Source: Rhineura floridana | Lineage: Eukaryota; Chordata; Lepidosauria; Squamata; Rhineuridae | Direction: 5' to 3' | Length of the DNA stretch: 64,000 nt | NCBI RefSeq assembly: GCF_030035675.1 | Contig: NC_084480.1 | Span: 252,089,981 to 252,153,980 of the forward strand | Part shown: piece by piece, positions 1 through 14,000 of the stretch | Layout of the letters: every line of letters starts with the position of its first letter | Position numbering within the stretch: the first letter of the stretch is position 1 | The notes under the pieces: model-generated | Told to the model about the DNA's origin: nothing | Databases searched by the model: none | The model's input: only the letters and a program-made list of their open reading frames with translations | Translations under genes and position numbers: made by a program

Positions 1-2502
1 CAGCTATATACTGATAAGACAGTTGGTTGTCCTGGCAACGTGTCCTTGAGGAGTGCACGACCACTCCAGCCTTGTGAGCTACTTGGCCTTGTAACTCTGC
101 CATGGAAAAATACTCTTAGGAACTTTTTACTTGCCAACACCCCCCACCTATTTTTCCATAAGCAGCACCTTTTACATTTGTTCACATTTTTGCTTCCATT
201 TGTCATTACATTTACATTTACATTTCTTGCATTTACTTATATCATTTTCTTCCACATGATACATTTTTTCAGTTTACATGTTCAGTTCAGTGTACATCTA
301 CATTTCTTTGTTCCTTTATTTTACAGAGGTTTTACAAACATCATTAGTTTATCTCTTTGGGTTTTACACACTCCAAGTATAATGTGTCAGCATCCATTAC
401 CCTGTGTGTTTGTGCTTCAATCCACTTTACTGTGGCAGTCCTAAATCTGTCAGGCAGCACACCCAAATTTGCCCTTCCAGAACGTCTCAACAGTCACTTG
501 TCACTTTTACCAAGGTATTCAGTGTCTTTTTCTTTTACCCCTGTTACTCTGTCATGTACTGTGGGTGCATTTGTATTAGACTTGGCTTCAGTGTTTTTTG
601 CTGCCACAACTGCCTTAGTTTGTTTACACACATTGCAGACTACATATTTTTCACAGTTCCTTAACGTCACATCATTACTATTATCTGTTGTTGTCACCAC
701 ATTTTCATATCCTATATGGCCTAGTTTTCTGTGCCATAAATGTACACAATCATTATGGGGTTTCTCATTAGCACACATGAGTACATGATTTGTTTGTTTC
801 AAGTGTAAGTAGAACAGTGAGTTCTTTACTATTCCTTTCATGAATATTTTGTTCCCTTTCATGACTTGACATGAGCCCCTTTGAAACAACACATTGAACC
901 CCATTCCATTAAGTTTAGAAACTGACATTATGTTATTTTCAATGTCTGGAATAAACAGCACGTCTGTTATAATCGTATTAAAACCTGCTAATTCCACTGT
1001 ACCCCTACTTTTAATAAGTTTCTTAGTTCCATCAGCCATTATCACATGATCCTCTACGTCACAAAATGTATGAAACATTGATTTATCTTTGATTATGCTA
1101 TTTGTAGCCCCACTGTCAAGAGCCCATAAATCATTACATTTGTTTCCCTGCTCATTATTAACACATTGCTTTTTCTTACTAGCATATATCACCTGTACAC
1201 ATGGTTTTCTTCCTTTTTCTCTTCTTCTTGCTTCACAATTCCTTTGAAGATGTTGCCTGGAACCACAAAAATAACATGCCTTATGTCCATACAGTCTCTC
1301 CTCTGCTGCTTTGTTGTTCTGCTTTTCCACGTGTTTAGACTCAGTCCTTTCCTGCTTTGCCATTTCTTGCCTTCTTTGATACTCCTGCAAAAGTTTGCCT
1401 TCTATGTAATCCATGGTCAGATTTGCGTCATTCATCGCTTCCATCGAACTCACCAGAGCATCATAACTTGAATCCAGACTTGATAACACAATATAAACTT
1501 TTTGCATTTGAGAATGTTCCACGTCACGTTCTGTTGTCAACAAATAGTCTATTCATCTCCAATAAGTGCTCTGACATTGTTGTATCTCCAGATAAGCACA
1601 TCTGATATAATCTTCTGGCAAGATATATTTTAGAACTAGCAGTCTTTTTCACATGAATATTTTTCAAAGTTTCCCAGGTTTCCTTTGCTGTTACTGCGTC
1701 ATGCACGTGCAATAGTTGCGAATCATCAATAGCAAGAACAATTAACGCCTTTGCCCTTTCATCCAGCCTTCTCCATTCCGCTGGTATTGGCACCACGGCG
1801 GGTGGGTCATCTGCGATGGCTTGCCAAACGCCTTCTTTCACTAGAAAAGCCTGCATTCTCTGTTTCCAACTGCCATAATTTTTCCCTGTCAGCCTTTCCA
1901 GGGGAATCCCAGCCGATAACGTACCAGACATACTTTCACTTTTCACAGTTCACCGCCTTTGTAATTAGAGCTTCTCACCTCCGTCCTTCAGTCAGTTATT
2001 CCCACAGCTCTCTCACAGCTTTCAGCTCAGCTTTCGGTTTCGCCGTCTCTTCACACACTTGTCCTCTTTTACTTCTCTTTTATCTGTTCTTCGGACATCC
2101 GTATGTGCATCGAAACCATTCAGGACTGAACCATCCTCTGCTACCACTTGTTGGATGTTGGATCGTGCACAAGCAGATGCCCAGAATGTAGAACAGAATA
2201 GTGACAGGCTAGGTCCCGTTGCAAGTAATCAGCCAGACACGCAATAGGTTTTTAAGAGTCACTTTACTGACATTAGAGGTTTTTAGAATACAGTACAAGC
2301 TCTCTCTCTATACAAGCGCTTTTCTCCTTTCTCTTGCCCCCACACTCTGCCAGTTTCAGTTTCCAGCTATATACTGATAAGACAGCTGGTTGTCCTGGCA
2401 ACGTGTCCTTGAGGAGTGCACGGCCACTCCAGCCTTGTGAGCTACTTGGCCTTGTAACTCTGCCATGGAAAAATACTCTTAGGAACTTTTTACTTGCCAA
2501 CA
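1..2502 (-). mobile_element. Copia-type LTR retrotransposon (fossil)
   Basis: Minus-strand element. Its 5' LTR is 2149-2502 (354 bp, TGTTGG...CCAACA ends), and the first 139 bases of its 3' LTR reach the window edge. A primer-binding site like that of copia (TGGTAGCAGAG) follows the 5' LTR near 2145, and a purine tract (AGGTGGGGGG) precedes the 3' LTR near 140-149. Between 1946 and about 494 are copia gag (UBN2-like), a CCHC knuckle (CYFCGSRQHLQRNC), an aspartic protease (LDSGAT) and the pre-integrase motif (HLWHRKLGH). No integrase core or reverse transcriptase is seen, so it is not whole; it has roughly two breaks. The two LTRs differ at about 2 of 139 shared bases, so it is young. Confidence 0.85.
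2149..2502 (-). repeat. 5' LTR of the copia element
   Basis: Bounded by TGTTGG and CCAACA. Its last 139 bases repeat window positions 1-139 almost exactly. The expected short target duplication cannot be checked because the other flank lies outside the window. Confidence 0.8.
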
Positions 2503-2639
2503 AAAGGGGCTTTATAGGCCATTTAAACCAACCCCCTGCTCAGTTGAGAAAATCCAGAGCTAGAGTAGCTTTAACAGATGGCAGTCCGGCTTCTGCTTGA
2601 AGACTTCTGATAAGGAAGAGTCTACCCTGCAGTAATTGG

Positions 2640-3310
2640 TTCCCACTATCAAACTGCTCCTACTGTCGTTTCTTTTAACTTTCAGCTGAAATCTATCCTT
2701 CTTTAATTTAAGTCCTCTCCTCTAGCACATCAGATAATAAGTTTTTGTCATCTTAAGTGACAGCCTTTTGGGTATTTGATGCCCCCTCTCTTCTCCATGC
2801 TAAATATACCCAGTTCCTTCAACCTTTTCTAATAGGACTTGTTTTCCATATCCCAAACTATCCTCCTTGTGCTTCTCTGAAACTGAACTTCTTGCATTGC
2901 AACACCCAAAATAGAACACAGTCCTCCAGACGAGGTCCAATTAATGCACAATAATAGCCTTGTTTGCAGCTACATCACATTACTAACTCATGTTCAACAG
3001 GCCACTTAAATAGAGACCTTTTCTCAGTCTGCATGTTTTAGAATTACTTTAACATGTTTTTAAATATTTCTTTTAAAAAAAGATATTTTTAGTGTTTTGT
3101 TCCTTGTTTGCTGCCCTGGGCTCCTTCTGGAAGGAAGGGTGGGAGAGAAATGTTAATAACAACAATAATGTTCAGCTTTTGATAGATTACAATCCTGAGA
3201 TCCAATCCAGAGATCCTTTTCGCATGTACTACTGTCATGTCAGTTGTCCTCCAGGCTCTGGATTTGATTATTTTGGTCTTTGCCTAGATGCAGAACTTTG
3301 AATTTATCAC
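2640..3310 (-). repeat. CR1-like LINE remnants with a short L2-type 3' end
   Basis: 2806-3010 and 3173-3310 resemble the antisense 3' half of CR1 (for example CCTTCAACCTTTTCTAATAG, and the stretch on a base-pair of lost coding text near 2900). Between them, 3100-3172 resembles a plus-strand L2 3' terminus (GGGCTCCTTCTGGAAGGAAG then an ATAACAACAATAAT tail). Diverged and fragmentary; assignment is by eye. Confidence 0.45.
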
Positions 3311-4412
3311 TAATGAATTTAGTTATCTCACCCTACCCCTTCCCCAACTGCTGCAAAGCAGAACTGCAAAGTTCTTGCTACAGGAGAGAGGGGAAAAGGT
3401 TAAAAATAATAGGCTGTCACAGCCCTGAGGAAGGAGTAAACTTTCCCAAATAATGTCTTGCCACCCTAGAGCTATTAGAAGGGCAGGTACTGTCTTCAGG
3501 TCAGGAACTGATGGCCTAAATTAACCCTACTTCTTCAAGTAAATAGGGTAGCAGAAAATGTTAAGACCAGGGTATTACTGTAGTTTTAGGATGGACAGAG
3601 TATAACATCATCCTCTTGCATACACATAAGCTGGCTGCCGCCCAGGAACAGGTAGCATCATCTGCATCTTGTCCCAAGTGGCCCAACCTCTGAGTTTTGT
3701 TGTGGGAGAAGTCAGTACCTCATTAAAAGTAGCAATAATCTTTCTCATGGTATAAATTCAGAAATGCAGGAAACATCTGACCCATCACAAGTTTGTTCTT
3801 GAAAAGCCAGGCTAGGGCACTTATGTTTGAGTGGAACTGACTGCAATTGCTCCAAGAACAACACAAGAATGCACCAAGAAAAGGAGAATTTCCCTCTTCC
3901 TGTCCTGGAAAGAAATCTGAATGGAGATGTGAAGCTTAATCTGATAGTAGAAAAAGCTGTACAGCTTCCAGAAAAGGGGCAGGGGCCATCTGCCCTGTGA
4001 AGCCAGTTTATTGGGCATTATATTACCTAAAAAGACTTCCAGAAAATCCAACCCAGATCAAGTTTTTTGCTGAATATGCACAATATAAAGTATGTTTACC
4101 AAGCATTCAAAAGATTAATATTTTGCAGAAAAACCTCACCGATATGAAGTGGCTTGTTCTGTGAAGCATAGGGCATAAGTTCTGAAACTCAAAAAGTCAG
4201 AAGCAAATGAAAAGCAGAAGTATACAATTTGTTCTGAATGCGCATAGGTATGTTGTGGACATGGTGAAAGTCAAATACCATTTTTAACACATTCATGTTG
4301 CGTTACTTCAGGGACAATAAGGAAATAAAAATAACTATAAAATAGGGTAGTGCTTTATAAGGTTTTACATTCATTAAGTCTGGTGCAATTAAATTATTGC
4401 TTGGAGCATACC
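3311..4412. other. 3' flank of the opsin gene, no gene seen
   Basis: No coding signal or recognised repeat. A minus-strand AATAAA at 4012-4007 is a candidate poly(A) signal that would give a 3' UTR of about 0.4 kb. Confidence 0.4.
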
Positions 4413-5030
4413 CTAGAGACTGGCAAATCTAGTATCTGTAGGCATGTTTTCTAATGTTACTTCCAAGCTATCAATTTCAGTGCTTTTTTCTCCTCGGACA
4501 ACAACTTTTACATGTTTTTCAGAAGCATGTTTTATATTTGATTGAAAATTGTTTTCCAAAGATATGTTTTCTTGAACAGTGTGTTCCATAGTATTTAGCC
4601 TCTCTTGGCAGCACTTCGGGTAGTTCTTAAAGCATCCAAAAGTATCATTGCATTTTTCACAAGGAAAATAAGAAAATTCTTCCACTGTCTGCACAGAGTT
4701 ACTGCTGGATTCATTTCTTCCTTTAAATGATTTTGAGCAGATTTCCAGAACTGATATATAAGAGCAGTTCTGTACATGCTTGGAACAAAAGCAAGTCTTG
4801 ATGCATAATTGCTGGAGAACAGAAAAATCTTTGGCGATGGTGCTTCGGAAATTGGGCTTTAGCACAAGATACATAATTGGGTTATAGAATGTTGAAGACT
4901 TTGCAAATACAGCAGGTATAGCAAAGGCTAGTGGAGGAATCCTCTCTATTGATCCAAAGGCTGCCCACATGGCAATAATAGTGTATGGGCTCCAGGCACC
5001 AAAAAATCCAATGCATACAGCAATGCTCAG
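4413..5030 (-). CDS. OPN5L1: Opsin last exon: TM6, TM7 with retinal lysine, long cytoplasmic tail
   Basis: 618 bp from acceptor TACTTTCCAG|CTG to the stop at 4413. It encodes LSIAVCIGFFGAWSPYTIIA (TM6), then IPAVFAKSSTFYNPIMY (TM7; K282 binds retinal) and about 148 residues of tail. The tail is rich in Ser, Cys and Glu, with a CIKTCFC cluster near its start. It is far longer than the tail of human OPN5. Intron 4 upstream is 23,672 bp. Confidence 0.88.
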   Translation of the reverse strand: MSIAVCIGFFGAWSPYTIIAMWAAFGSIERIPPLAFAIPAVFAKSSTFYNPIMYLVLKPNFRSTIAKDFSVLQQLCIKTCFCSKHVQNCSYISVLEICSKSFKGRNESSSNSVQTVEEFSYFPCEKCNDTFGCFKNYPKCCQERLNTMEHTVQENISLENNFQSNIKHASEKHVKVVVRGEKSTEIDSLEVTLENMPTDTRFASL

Positions 5031-8000
5031 CTGGAAAGTAAAAAAAGATTTGTTATTCAGAAAAGAATGAAACAGTAATAGTCATTTAGATCAATAGATT
5101 GCCTAATTCACTTTCCTACCTCCAACAAACACCTGCCTAAGCATGATGGCTGATTTCAGGGCCATCAACCAATTTTGTTTAACTATTTGGCTTTTAATCA
5201 ATTAGACTATTTAATTAGAGTTTGCAGCTCCAACAGTTATGGTGCCATTCCTAATATTGTGTTTTCATTAGTTTTGTTGCTTTTAAGAGAATGTGCTTTG
5301 CTTTAATAACGTGTGTCATTTTGTAGTTCATAAGTGGTATGAATATATCGCAAATAAATTCATTTATGGTTTCTGTCACTCAGAGGTTTACATACAACTT
5401 AAATACCTTCTTCTTGTCTTGACTAGCACTTAATGAGGGTTCCAACCTCTGGAGATTTGTCTCATATTTGGCTTTTTTCCTCATGCATCTTTGCCACCAT
5501 ACCCACCAAGTGACAACAACTACTAAACATGTAGTTTAACTCCTACAGCCCACTAGACTGTGTGATATGGTCCCAGTCCCAAGAATTTAAAATCTATGCT
5601 AGGCAGCCAGGACAAAGGTGGTAGATAATCCATGGATGACAAATAAGCTACAAATGACTATGAATATATTCATAGACTATAGGATCCTATCACAGACAAG
5701 ATCAAGTTGTATTTATAAACTAAAAGGCAAATGTAATAATTTTTTCTGTTCTTATTTATTTCATTTTTTACTTTATTTATTGCTTCCTATAAAATATTCT
5801 GAAGCAATTTAACAATCAAAACAGCAACAAAGAAGTTTATTTAAAAACAATTTCTTACTTCTCAGATTAACTGTAGCAAGAAAGCTAAGACCATCTCTGC
5901 AAAGGGGTGCATAGCTCAGGTAAATTATCTCTCCCTCTGCTGGTACAATAGGAATACAAGCATACATAACACCATGGCTTTGCAGACTACAGCACAGCAG
6001 TGGGTTTTCTATCTTACCATGAGCAGTCAGCCTGCTAGCACCATTAATTATGATATAAGCATTTACATGCCCCCTACCAATGGTGTTCTTCCTTCACATA
6101 ACATTATTTGATCACACACACAGATGAAAGAGTATGCACCCCTCTTTTTTTTTAGGCAGGAGCTGCATTCCACTGAACACGATAACCATTAAGAGCTTGG
6201 GTTTTTTTATGTTGAATTTTTTGATGTTTGATACTTGTGGCCTTAACCTAATCTCATATTGACACTGGGCACTGTGATAACAGCTAATGTATACCCTCTT
6301 TCTGAGTCAAGTTGAGCTTTCTTTGGATATGCAGCACAATAAGGTTGTTGTTTTGTTTTATTATTGTGCTTCTATATAAAACCTTGCAGCTATGTCTGAA
6401 ACTATGCACTGCGTAAGAAAAATATCTGAAACCTCAGTTTAAAAAAGTTAATGGTTGGATTGGAATTGTACAGTGATGCCACCAGAATGAATCAAAGAAA
6501 TGCTGGCACCGTAATAAGAAAAATGTCAGTTCATGCCATCTTACATTAAGTCCAAGAAGGAGGAGAAAAGAAGCACCAATTTCAAAACCTGGAGAGAAGT
6601 GATTCTTAGATGCTTAAAAAAACCTCTAATCTCAGCATTCTTTTTAGCACATTTACAAAAAAGGAGTGTGTTTAAAGTGTGGTATGAATATTTATTTTGT
6701 CACAAATACACAGACTGGGTAGAAAATGCATTGCACATACTTCATGTGTGACAGCATACATGCTTTTTTCCTATTTGGAGATTCACCTTTATGTATGAAA
6801 AAAATGTTACACATGGGGTAACCTTAATGCACTCTGTTTTAAAACATGGATTCCCCCACCCCAGTATTTTAATTAACTAATGCCTAAACTGCATTTTCAT
6901 TTTACAAGAAAACATACTTTGTAAAACACCAAAGAAGTCCTTCAAGGTTCTCGCAGAATCCATCATTGTGACCAGTGCTCTATTACAGCATATACAATGA
7001 AAGCCTTTCGGTTTATTGCACAATACACATTTGTTTTTCACTGACTCTATAAGTCTTCCCTTAAGATTTCATTTGTCTTGAAGGAATATTACATTTTCCC
7101 AGCAAAGTTTTGTAGCTGAAAACTGCAAAGAATGTGGCTGCACAGGTATCATGCAATCTCAACACTAAGCCTGAGTCACAGCCAACCTAGACATGATGTT
7201 ATTATGTGACTTCTCATGCATACCCACTCAGATTGGTATATAACAGTATAGCTGTGGTGGCACTTGTCCCTGCTTGGCTCTATATGCAGATGCATGATGA
7301 GTCAATTTCTCTTATCCTTTAACTATGTGTTTCATTATTTTGCCCTGACATGATCATGTAGACTGCCCTGCAGTAAGTTCAGTGCTCCACAATTTAGTCT
7401 TTATGATGTTCTCCAGATGTTGTGAAACCCCAGCTCCCATCATCCCTGACCATTGGCTATACTGGCTGGTGCTGATGGGAGTTGCAGATGTGGAGGGCAT
7501 CACATTGGCTACTCCTGCTCTATGCTTTCACAGTTTGTCTCTCATCTTGTTACCTGATTCACACCACTACTGGCAATTATTCCACCCACATTTTTTAAAA
7601 GATGGAATTATGGGAGCACTATGGTCAGCTTTGCATGTTATTGTTCTTTTAATTTAAATTTTTCTTCTGGCACATTCTACATTCCTTATTTTCCATTACT
7701 TCAACAATCTTATTTGAACAAAATGACTGCTCTGAGATACGCATTCACAGCAGCTCTCCCCAAACACTCTTCACATCAAGTCTGCCAGGACTGTGCTGGT
7801 TCCCCTCCCATCTTCTCTGCTCTTCAAAAGCTATAGCTTTTACTCTTGTGGCTTTGGGGTCAGACAAAGAGAAATGTGTGAAGCTGGGTGAAATACGATG
7901 CGCAGAACTGTTTCTAAAATAAGCATATGTCTAACAAAGTAGACATAATTTTCAGTTGTGAAAATGTTGTAACTGGTAAATCACCAAGGGCCTTTTCAAG

Positions 8001-11000
8001 GACTTTACAATAAATAATAATGACAATATACATCACTTTCACTTATCCACAGAACGGTGTGCAGCAGACCAGTGACTCAGTTATACAGACCACACTAGTA
8101 ACTGCGAGTATTCACAAGTGACCTCCATCTACTCTTTCCCTCCTAGCCTATAGAAGTCATACCAAAGCATCCTGGTAGAGTGGGGCGGGAAGGCTGCCCA
8201 CAGAAAGTTGCTGAGAGGTAGCACAAAGGACACAGTTTCAGTTTTAGAATTGAGCTGGAAGGGAGGATTTTCTCCCCGTTCCTTTAAGATAGTGTACACT
8301 AATGTGTTTACATAAATAAGCAATGTTAATTTCAGCAAATACCATCTCATCTCTCCATGCTTTAATATGTATGCTTTCAGATCTATAGCACAAGTCACCT
8401 CATACAACAAAATGTTTAGTTAGAGAACACACATCATTCTTTGTTGTGATTCACATTGGGCTAACCAGGCAAGTATCCTCTGCATCATACATACTAAGAG
8501 AGAAACACTAGGGCAGGCCCTAGCAGTGGTAGTAAAAGGTGAGTTGTGCTCCATTAACCTGGAATAATGTCCTGCAGCTGGCCTGGCTCCTCCTGGAGAT
8601 GGGGGGGGGGCTTCTTTACATTGATATACAATATTTTTTCCATGTTCAGTTGTGCTTGATTTTAATATTTCATTTTGATTTGAAGGTCAGGATTAATAGG
8701 TCTTTTATTTTAAAAAAATAGAATTGAAAGTCTTCTAAACATCTGAACTTTATAAATACTATACTTCCTAGTCACTATATGTCTGGCCAAAACAGAAAGG
8801 TCCACACTCACTATCCCTGCTTTTGCTTTTGCATACATGTCCAAAGTTTTGAACAACTTTGTGAGGCTCAATAAACATAACAGCTAATAAAGAGAATTTC
8901 TCCTCAGCTATAAATAGGCTCCCCCTCTAGGATGCACACCTTAATGTGGTGAGGGGGTTTGAGTGTGTTGAAGAAGCTGAGAGCAATGGTGTCAGGAGTC
9001 TAGACCAAGAGGCTAGACTCCTAGCAGGGGCACCCAAGGCGGAATGCTCAAAGCTGAAACACCAGACTAAGATGCATCCAAACTCAGAGGAAGACAATGG
9101 TAAACCACCACTGAATATCTCTTACCATGAAAACCCTATGAACAGAGTATCCAAAATGCAACACGAGATAGTGCTGGAAGATGAGACCCCCAGGTCAGAA
9201 GGCACTCACCGAGCTACTGGGGAAGAACAAAGGACAAGTGCGACTAGTGCTGTGACTAATGATGCGGCTGGGTCAAAGCTGAAAGGAAGCCCAGAGGCTG
9301 ATGCACACATATGTGAAAGGAGAGTCCGTACAACACATACAATATGAACATGGAATGTGAGAAGCATGAACCAGGGAAAGTTAGAAATTGTCAAGCAACA
9401 AATGGAATGCATCAACATTGCAATACTTGGTGTGAGTGAACTAAAATGGACGGGAATGGAACATTTCCAATCAGGCAACTACAAAATATTTTATGCAGGA
9501 AATGAGAAATTAAGAAGAAATGGGGTTGCTTTAATAGTGAGAAGTGATGTAGCAAGAGCAATTAGGTCTGAGCGAGTGATATCAATGAGATTAAATGGGA
9601 AACCTATCAACATAACCATCATCCAAGTCTATGCTCCGATGGCAAATGCAGAATAAGAGGAATTGGAGAGATTTTATGCAGAAGTACAGGAAGAAATCAC
9701 ACACCAAAACAAGATGTGCTGATAATCATGGGGGATTGGAATGCAAAAGTAGGGAACAGAGAAGAATTAGGAATTGTGGGGAAATGGGGCCTAGGAGACA
9801 GAAATGAAGCAGGAGAAAGACTTATTGAATTCTGTGAAGCCAATGATTTGTTTCTTGCGAACACATTTTTTGAACAACCAAAAAGACGACTGTACATGTG
9901 GACATCACCAGATGGTCAATATAGGAATAAAATTGATTATATAATTGGTAGCAGAAGATGAAGAACTTCCACACTTTCTGCGAAAACAAAACCAGGAGCA
10001 GACTGTGGTACAGATCATGAACTGGTCATATTGAAAATCAGAGTAAAGCTAAAGCAGAAAAACAAAGCAACCATAATGCCAAAATACAATTTAAATAACA
10101 TCCCAGAAGCATATAAAGATCAAATAAGGAACAGGTTTGAGGCTTTAAACTTAGTTGACAGAGAACCAGAAAAACTATGGAATGAAGTCAGAGACGTTAT
10201 CAGAGAAGAATGCAAAAAGACAATACCTCTACTTAAGAAGAGAGAAAGACATCAATGGATGACTGAAGAAACTCTTCAAATGGTTAAAGAGAGAAGGAAA
10301 GCAATAGCAAAAGGAGATAGAAACACAGTCAGAACCCTAAATGCAACAATCCAGCGACTAGTATGTAGGGACAAAGAGAACTATTACAATAGTTACTGTG
10401 TAGAAATAGAAGAGGACAACAAAAAGGGAAGAACAAGAGCCCTGTTCCAAAAGATTAGAGAAATTAAAGGGAAATTTAAACCAAGAGTAGGGATGTTGAA
10501 TAATCAACAGGGGTACACACTGACTGATTGAGATGAAATAAAAGGAAGATGGAAGCAATACACTGAAGAACTCTGTAAAAGAGATGACAGGATGACAGAT
10601 TCATTCACGGAGGAACCGTATGATGAACCAGAAATTTTAGAATGCGAGGTGAAAGCTGCTCTTAAAATACTTGGAAGAAACAAATCACCAGGAATAGATG
10701 GCATACCAATAGAGTTGCTACGAGCTATTGAGACTGAATCAGTCCAAATTTTGACAAAAATTTGTCAACAAATATGGAAAACTAAACAATGGCACACGGA
10801 CTGGAAGCGTTCCATATACATCCCAATTCCAAAGAAAGGGGATTCCAGGGAATGCAGTAATTATCGAACTATTGCCTTAATATCCCATGCAAGTAAAGTA
10901 ATGCTCAAGATTATACAACAAAGGCTCTTACCATATATGGAATGAGAAATGCCAGATGTCCAAGCTGGATTTAGAAAGGGAAGAGGCACCAGAGATCTTA

Positions 11001-14000
11001 TCGCAAACATACGTTGGATAATGGAACGGACCACAGAATTTCAGAAGAAAATCACCCTGTGCTTTATAGATTACAGCAAAGCCTTTGACAGTGTAGATCA
11101 TGAAAAACTATGGAATGCTTTAAAAGAAATGGGTGTGCCACAGCATCTGATTGTCCTGATGCGCAACCTATACCCTGCACAAGAGGCTACTGTGAGGACA
11201 GAATATGAAGAAACTGATTGGTTCCCCATTGGATAGGGTGTGAGACAGGGGTATATTTTATCACCCTATTTATTTAATCTATACGCAGAACGTATCATAC
11301 GGAAAGCAGGATTGGACCAAGATGAAGGTGGTGTGAAAACTGGAGGGAGAAATATCAATAATTTAAGATATGCAGATGATACCATACTACTAGCAGAAAC
11401 CAGTAATGATTTGAAATGAATGCCGATGAAAGTTAAAGAGGAAAGCACAAAAGCAGGACTACAGCTGAACGTCAAAAAGACTAAAATAATGACAACAGAA
11501 GATGTATGCAACTTTACAGTTGACAATGAGGACATTGAACTTGTCAAGGATTATCAGTACCTTGGCACAGTCATTAACCAAAATAGAGACAATAGTCAAA
11601 AAATCAGAAGTAGGCTAGGACTGGGGAGGGCAGCTGTGAGAGAACTAGAAAAGGTCCTCAAATGCAAAGATGTATCACTGAACACTAAAGTCAGGATCAT
11701 TCGGACCATGGTATTTCTGATCTCTATGTATGGATGTGAAAGTTGGACAGTGAAAAAAGCTGATAAGAGAAAAAATCAACTCATTTGAAATGTGGTGTTG
11801 GAGAAGAGCTTGCAGATACCATGGACCGCGAAAAAGACAAATAATTGGGTGTTAGAACAAATTAAACCAGAACTATCACTAGAAGCTAAAATGATGAAAC
11901 TGAGGTTATCATACTTTAGACACATAATGAGAATACATGATTCATTAGAAAAGATAATAATGCTTGGAAGAACAGCAGGGAGTAGAAAAAGAGGAAGGCC
12001 AACCAAGAGATGGATTGATTCCATAAAGGAAGCCACAGACATGAACTTACAAGATCTGAACAGGGTGGTTCATGACAGATGCTCTTGGAGGTCACTGATT
12101 CAGAGGGTCGCCATAAGTCACAGTTGACTTGGAGGCACATAACAACAACAACATAAATAGGCTTAAAATATCAAGAGAAAGCCAACATTAAAGCCAGCAT
12201 ATCCACCGTTTATGTACTGCTGATCTCCACCATTCTATGAAAGCACTTTTCAAATACACCATATAATAGTTCTGTAATGAAAAGGGTTTTTTTTTAATAT
12301 TAGCTCTTAAAAACATTGCTTGTAACTCTATAAGGGAGGATATATACAGTAATTGTTTGCACTGACAACAAATTGGCTCTACATCTTTCCTAGCAACAGC
12401 ATCTTTTCTCTTTAATAAATCTGTAAGCTCTCACAGACTGACTGAAAAGCCTGATCAGCTGAAGTTTTAATCACAGGCTAGCTCCCTACTATCGTCACAG
12501 TCCTCATGGGAGCAAAGAGAAGGTTCTAAGAATACATCAAAGCTCCAATCCTACCTCTTTCTTCAAAGAAGGCTTGTCAAGTCCTTTATTCCTGTACAAG
12601 GAAATTCAGGAGTCAGACTTATCTCATCAGCTTGCATTCAATTTTAATAACACACAATGCACATCTGACTCTTTTTTTGTGCTTTCCCTTTGTAATCCCC
12701 ACTACCTGGCATGTTGTCAACTAACATAGAATACTGTTTTTCCTGTGCTCCTTTACATCCCTAGTTGCTCCTCCACTGAAGAATGTGCTGGGGAAGAGAC
12801 TCCCCATGTGTCTCTCCCCCCATCACACTTCCCCTTTATGGCCTGGCAGGGGAGATAAGAGTGTCTTGAGTGGCCAGCCACAGCTGCTTGACATCACTTC
12901 CAGCCTGCCTATTTTTACTTTGGGTCAGGCTAGAAGTGCTGGACAATGGCAGTCCCACCCCAGCTGTCATGAACTAAAGAACATGCTATCATGCTGGCCA
13001 TAGGAACAAGGTGGCTTGTGGGGCGTCCTTCCCTGGCTCTCCCTGTCAGGTTCCTACCTGCTCGTGGTTACTGCCTGTCTCTGGGCACCACCAGGAACTC
13101 CACCAGTCCGGACCGCTCTCTCTTATGGTTTCTCTCCCCGCTCTAGCACAGATCTCAACAGATCCCCCTGCTAGGCAACCACCAGTAACGTCCCAATACT
13201 AGTATTCCCAGAGACTCTGAATACTGGTATTGTTATTCTCTTCACCGCTGCCACCATTTGTTACAGTTCCCCTTCAGCCTTGGTCATTACCTTACCCACC
13301 CTTCTGGTCTGTGAAACCCCAGCCAAGGATCAGGCCTTTGGTAAACCAAATTAAGTATTTATTACAGATAACAAAGCTAACAAGATTAACAAGATTTCTT
13401 CTTAAGGCACATAAGCATATGGTTTTACTCAATACTAATCCGAACTCCACCTCCCTCCTTCTCCACTCTCTCCTGTCAAACAACTCTCTAAACCCCACCA
13501 AGCAACCCACTCAGTTCTCTTCTCCCCCCCTGATTCCACTCTCACTCTTCCTTTTATACGTTCAGCCATTTTAAACACTCAGCCAATCATCTAGCATTCT
13601 ACTGCCCATTCACTCCCCCTCCTCTTTCACTACTTACCATATATCTTCTAAACAACCAACACTTACCATATATACATTAATATAGGAACATCACATGGCT
13701 CCCTCTGTCAAAGTGGGTGGAGCATAGCCCAACATAGCCTTCAGTTTGGAGAGCCAGGTGTCAACACCAATTCCCTTCCCCTTTAAGTTTAAATAAACTT
13801 TAAAATGTTAAGATGCCCAGGAAACCCAGAATTAGAAAACTAAGAGTCTGGTTATAGCATCTGCCCCCCAAGTGTAATGTCAGTGTAAAAGTTGGTAAGT
13901 TAGTCCTGTTTGTAAGTGCTAAATTTCTCCAAGGGTCAAATGTGGGTCAACAAGCAGTCTCTGGTACCATGATAAGTAACAGGAACAGAAGAGAAAGTAA

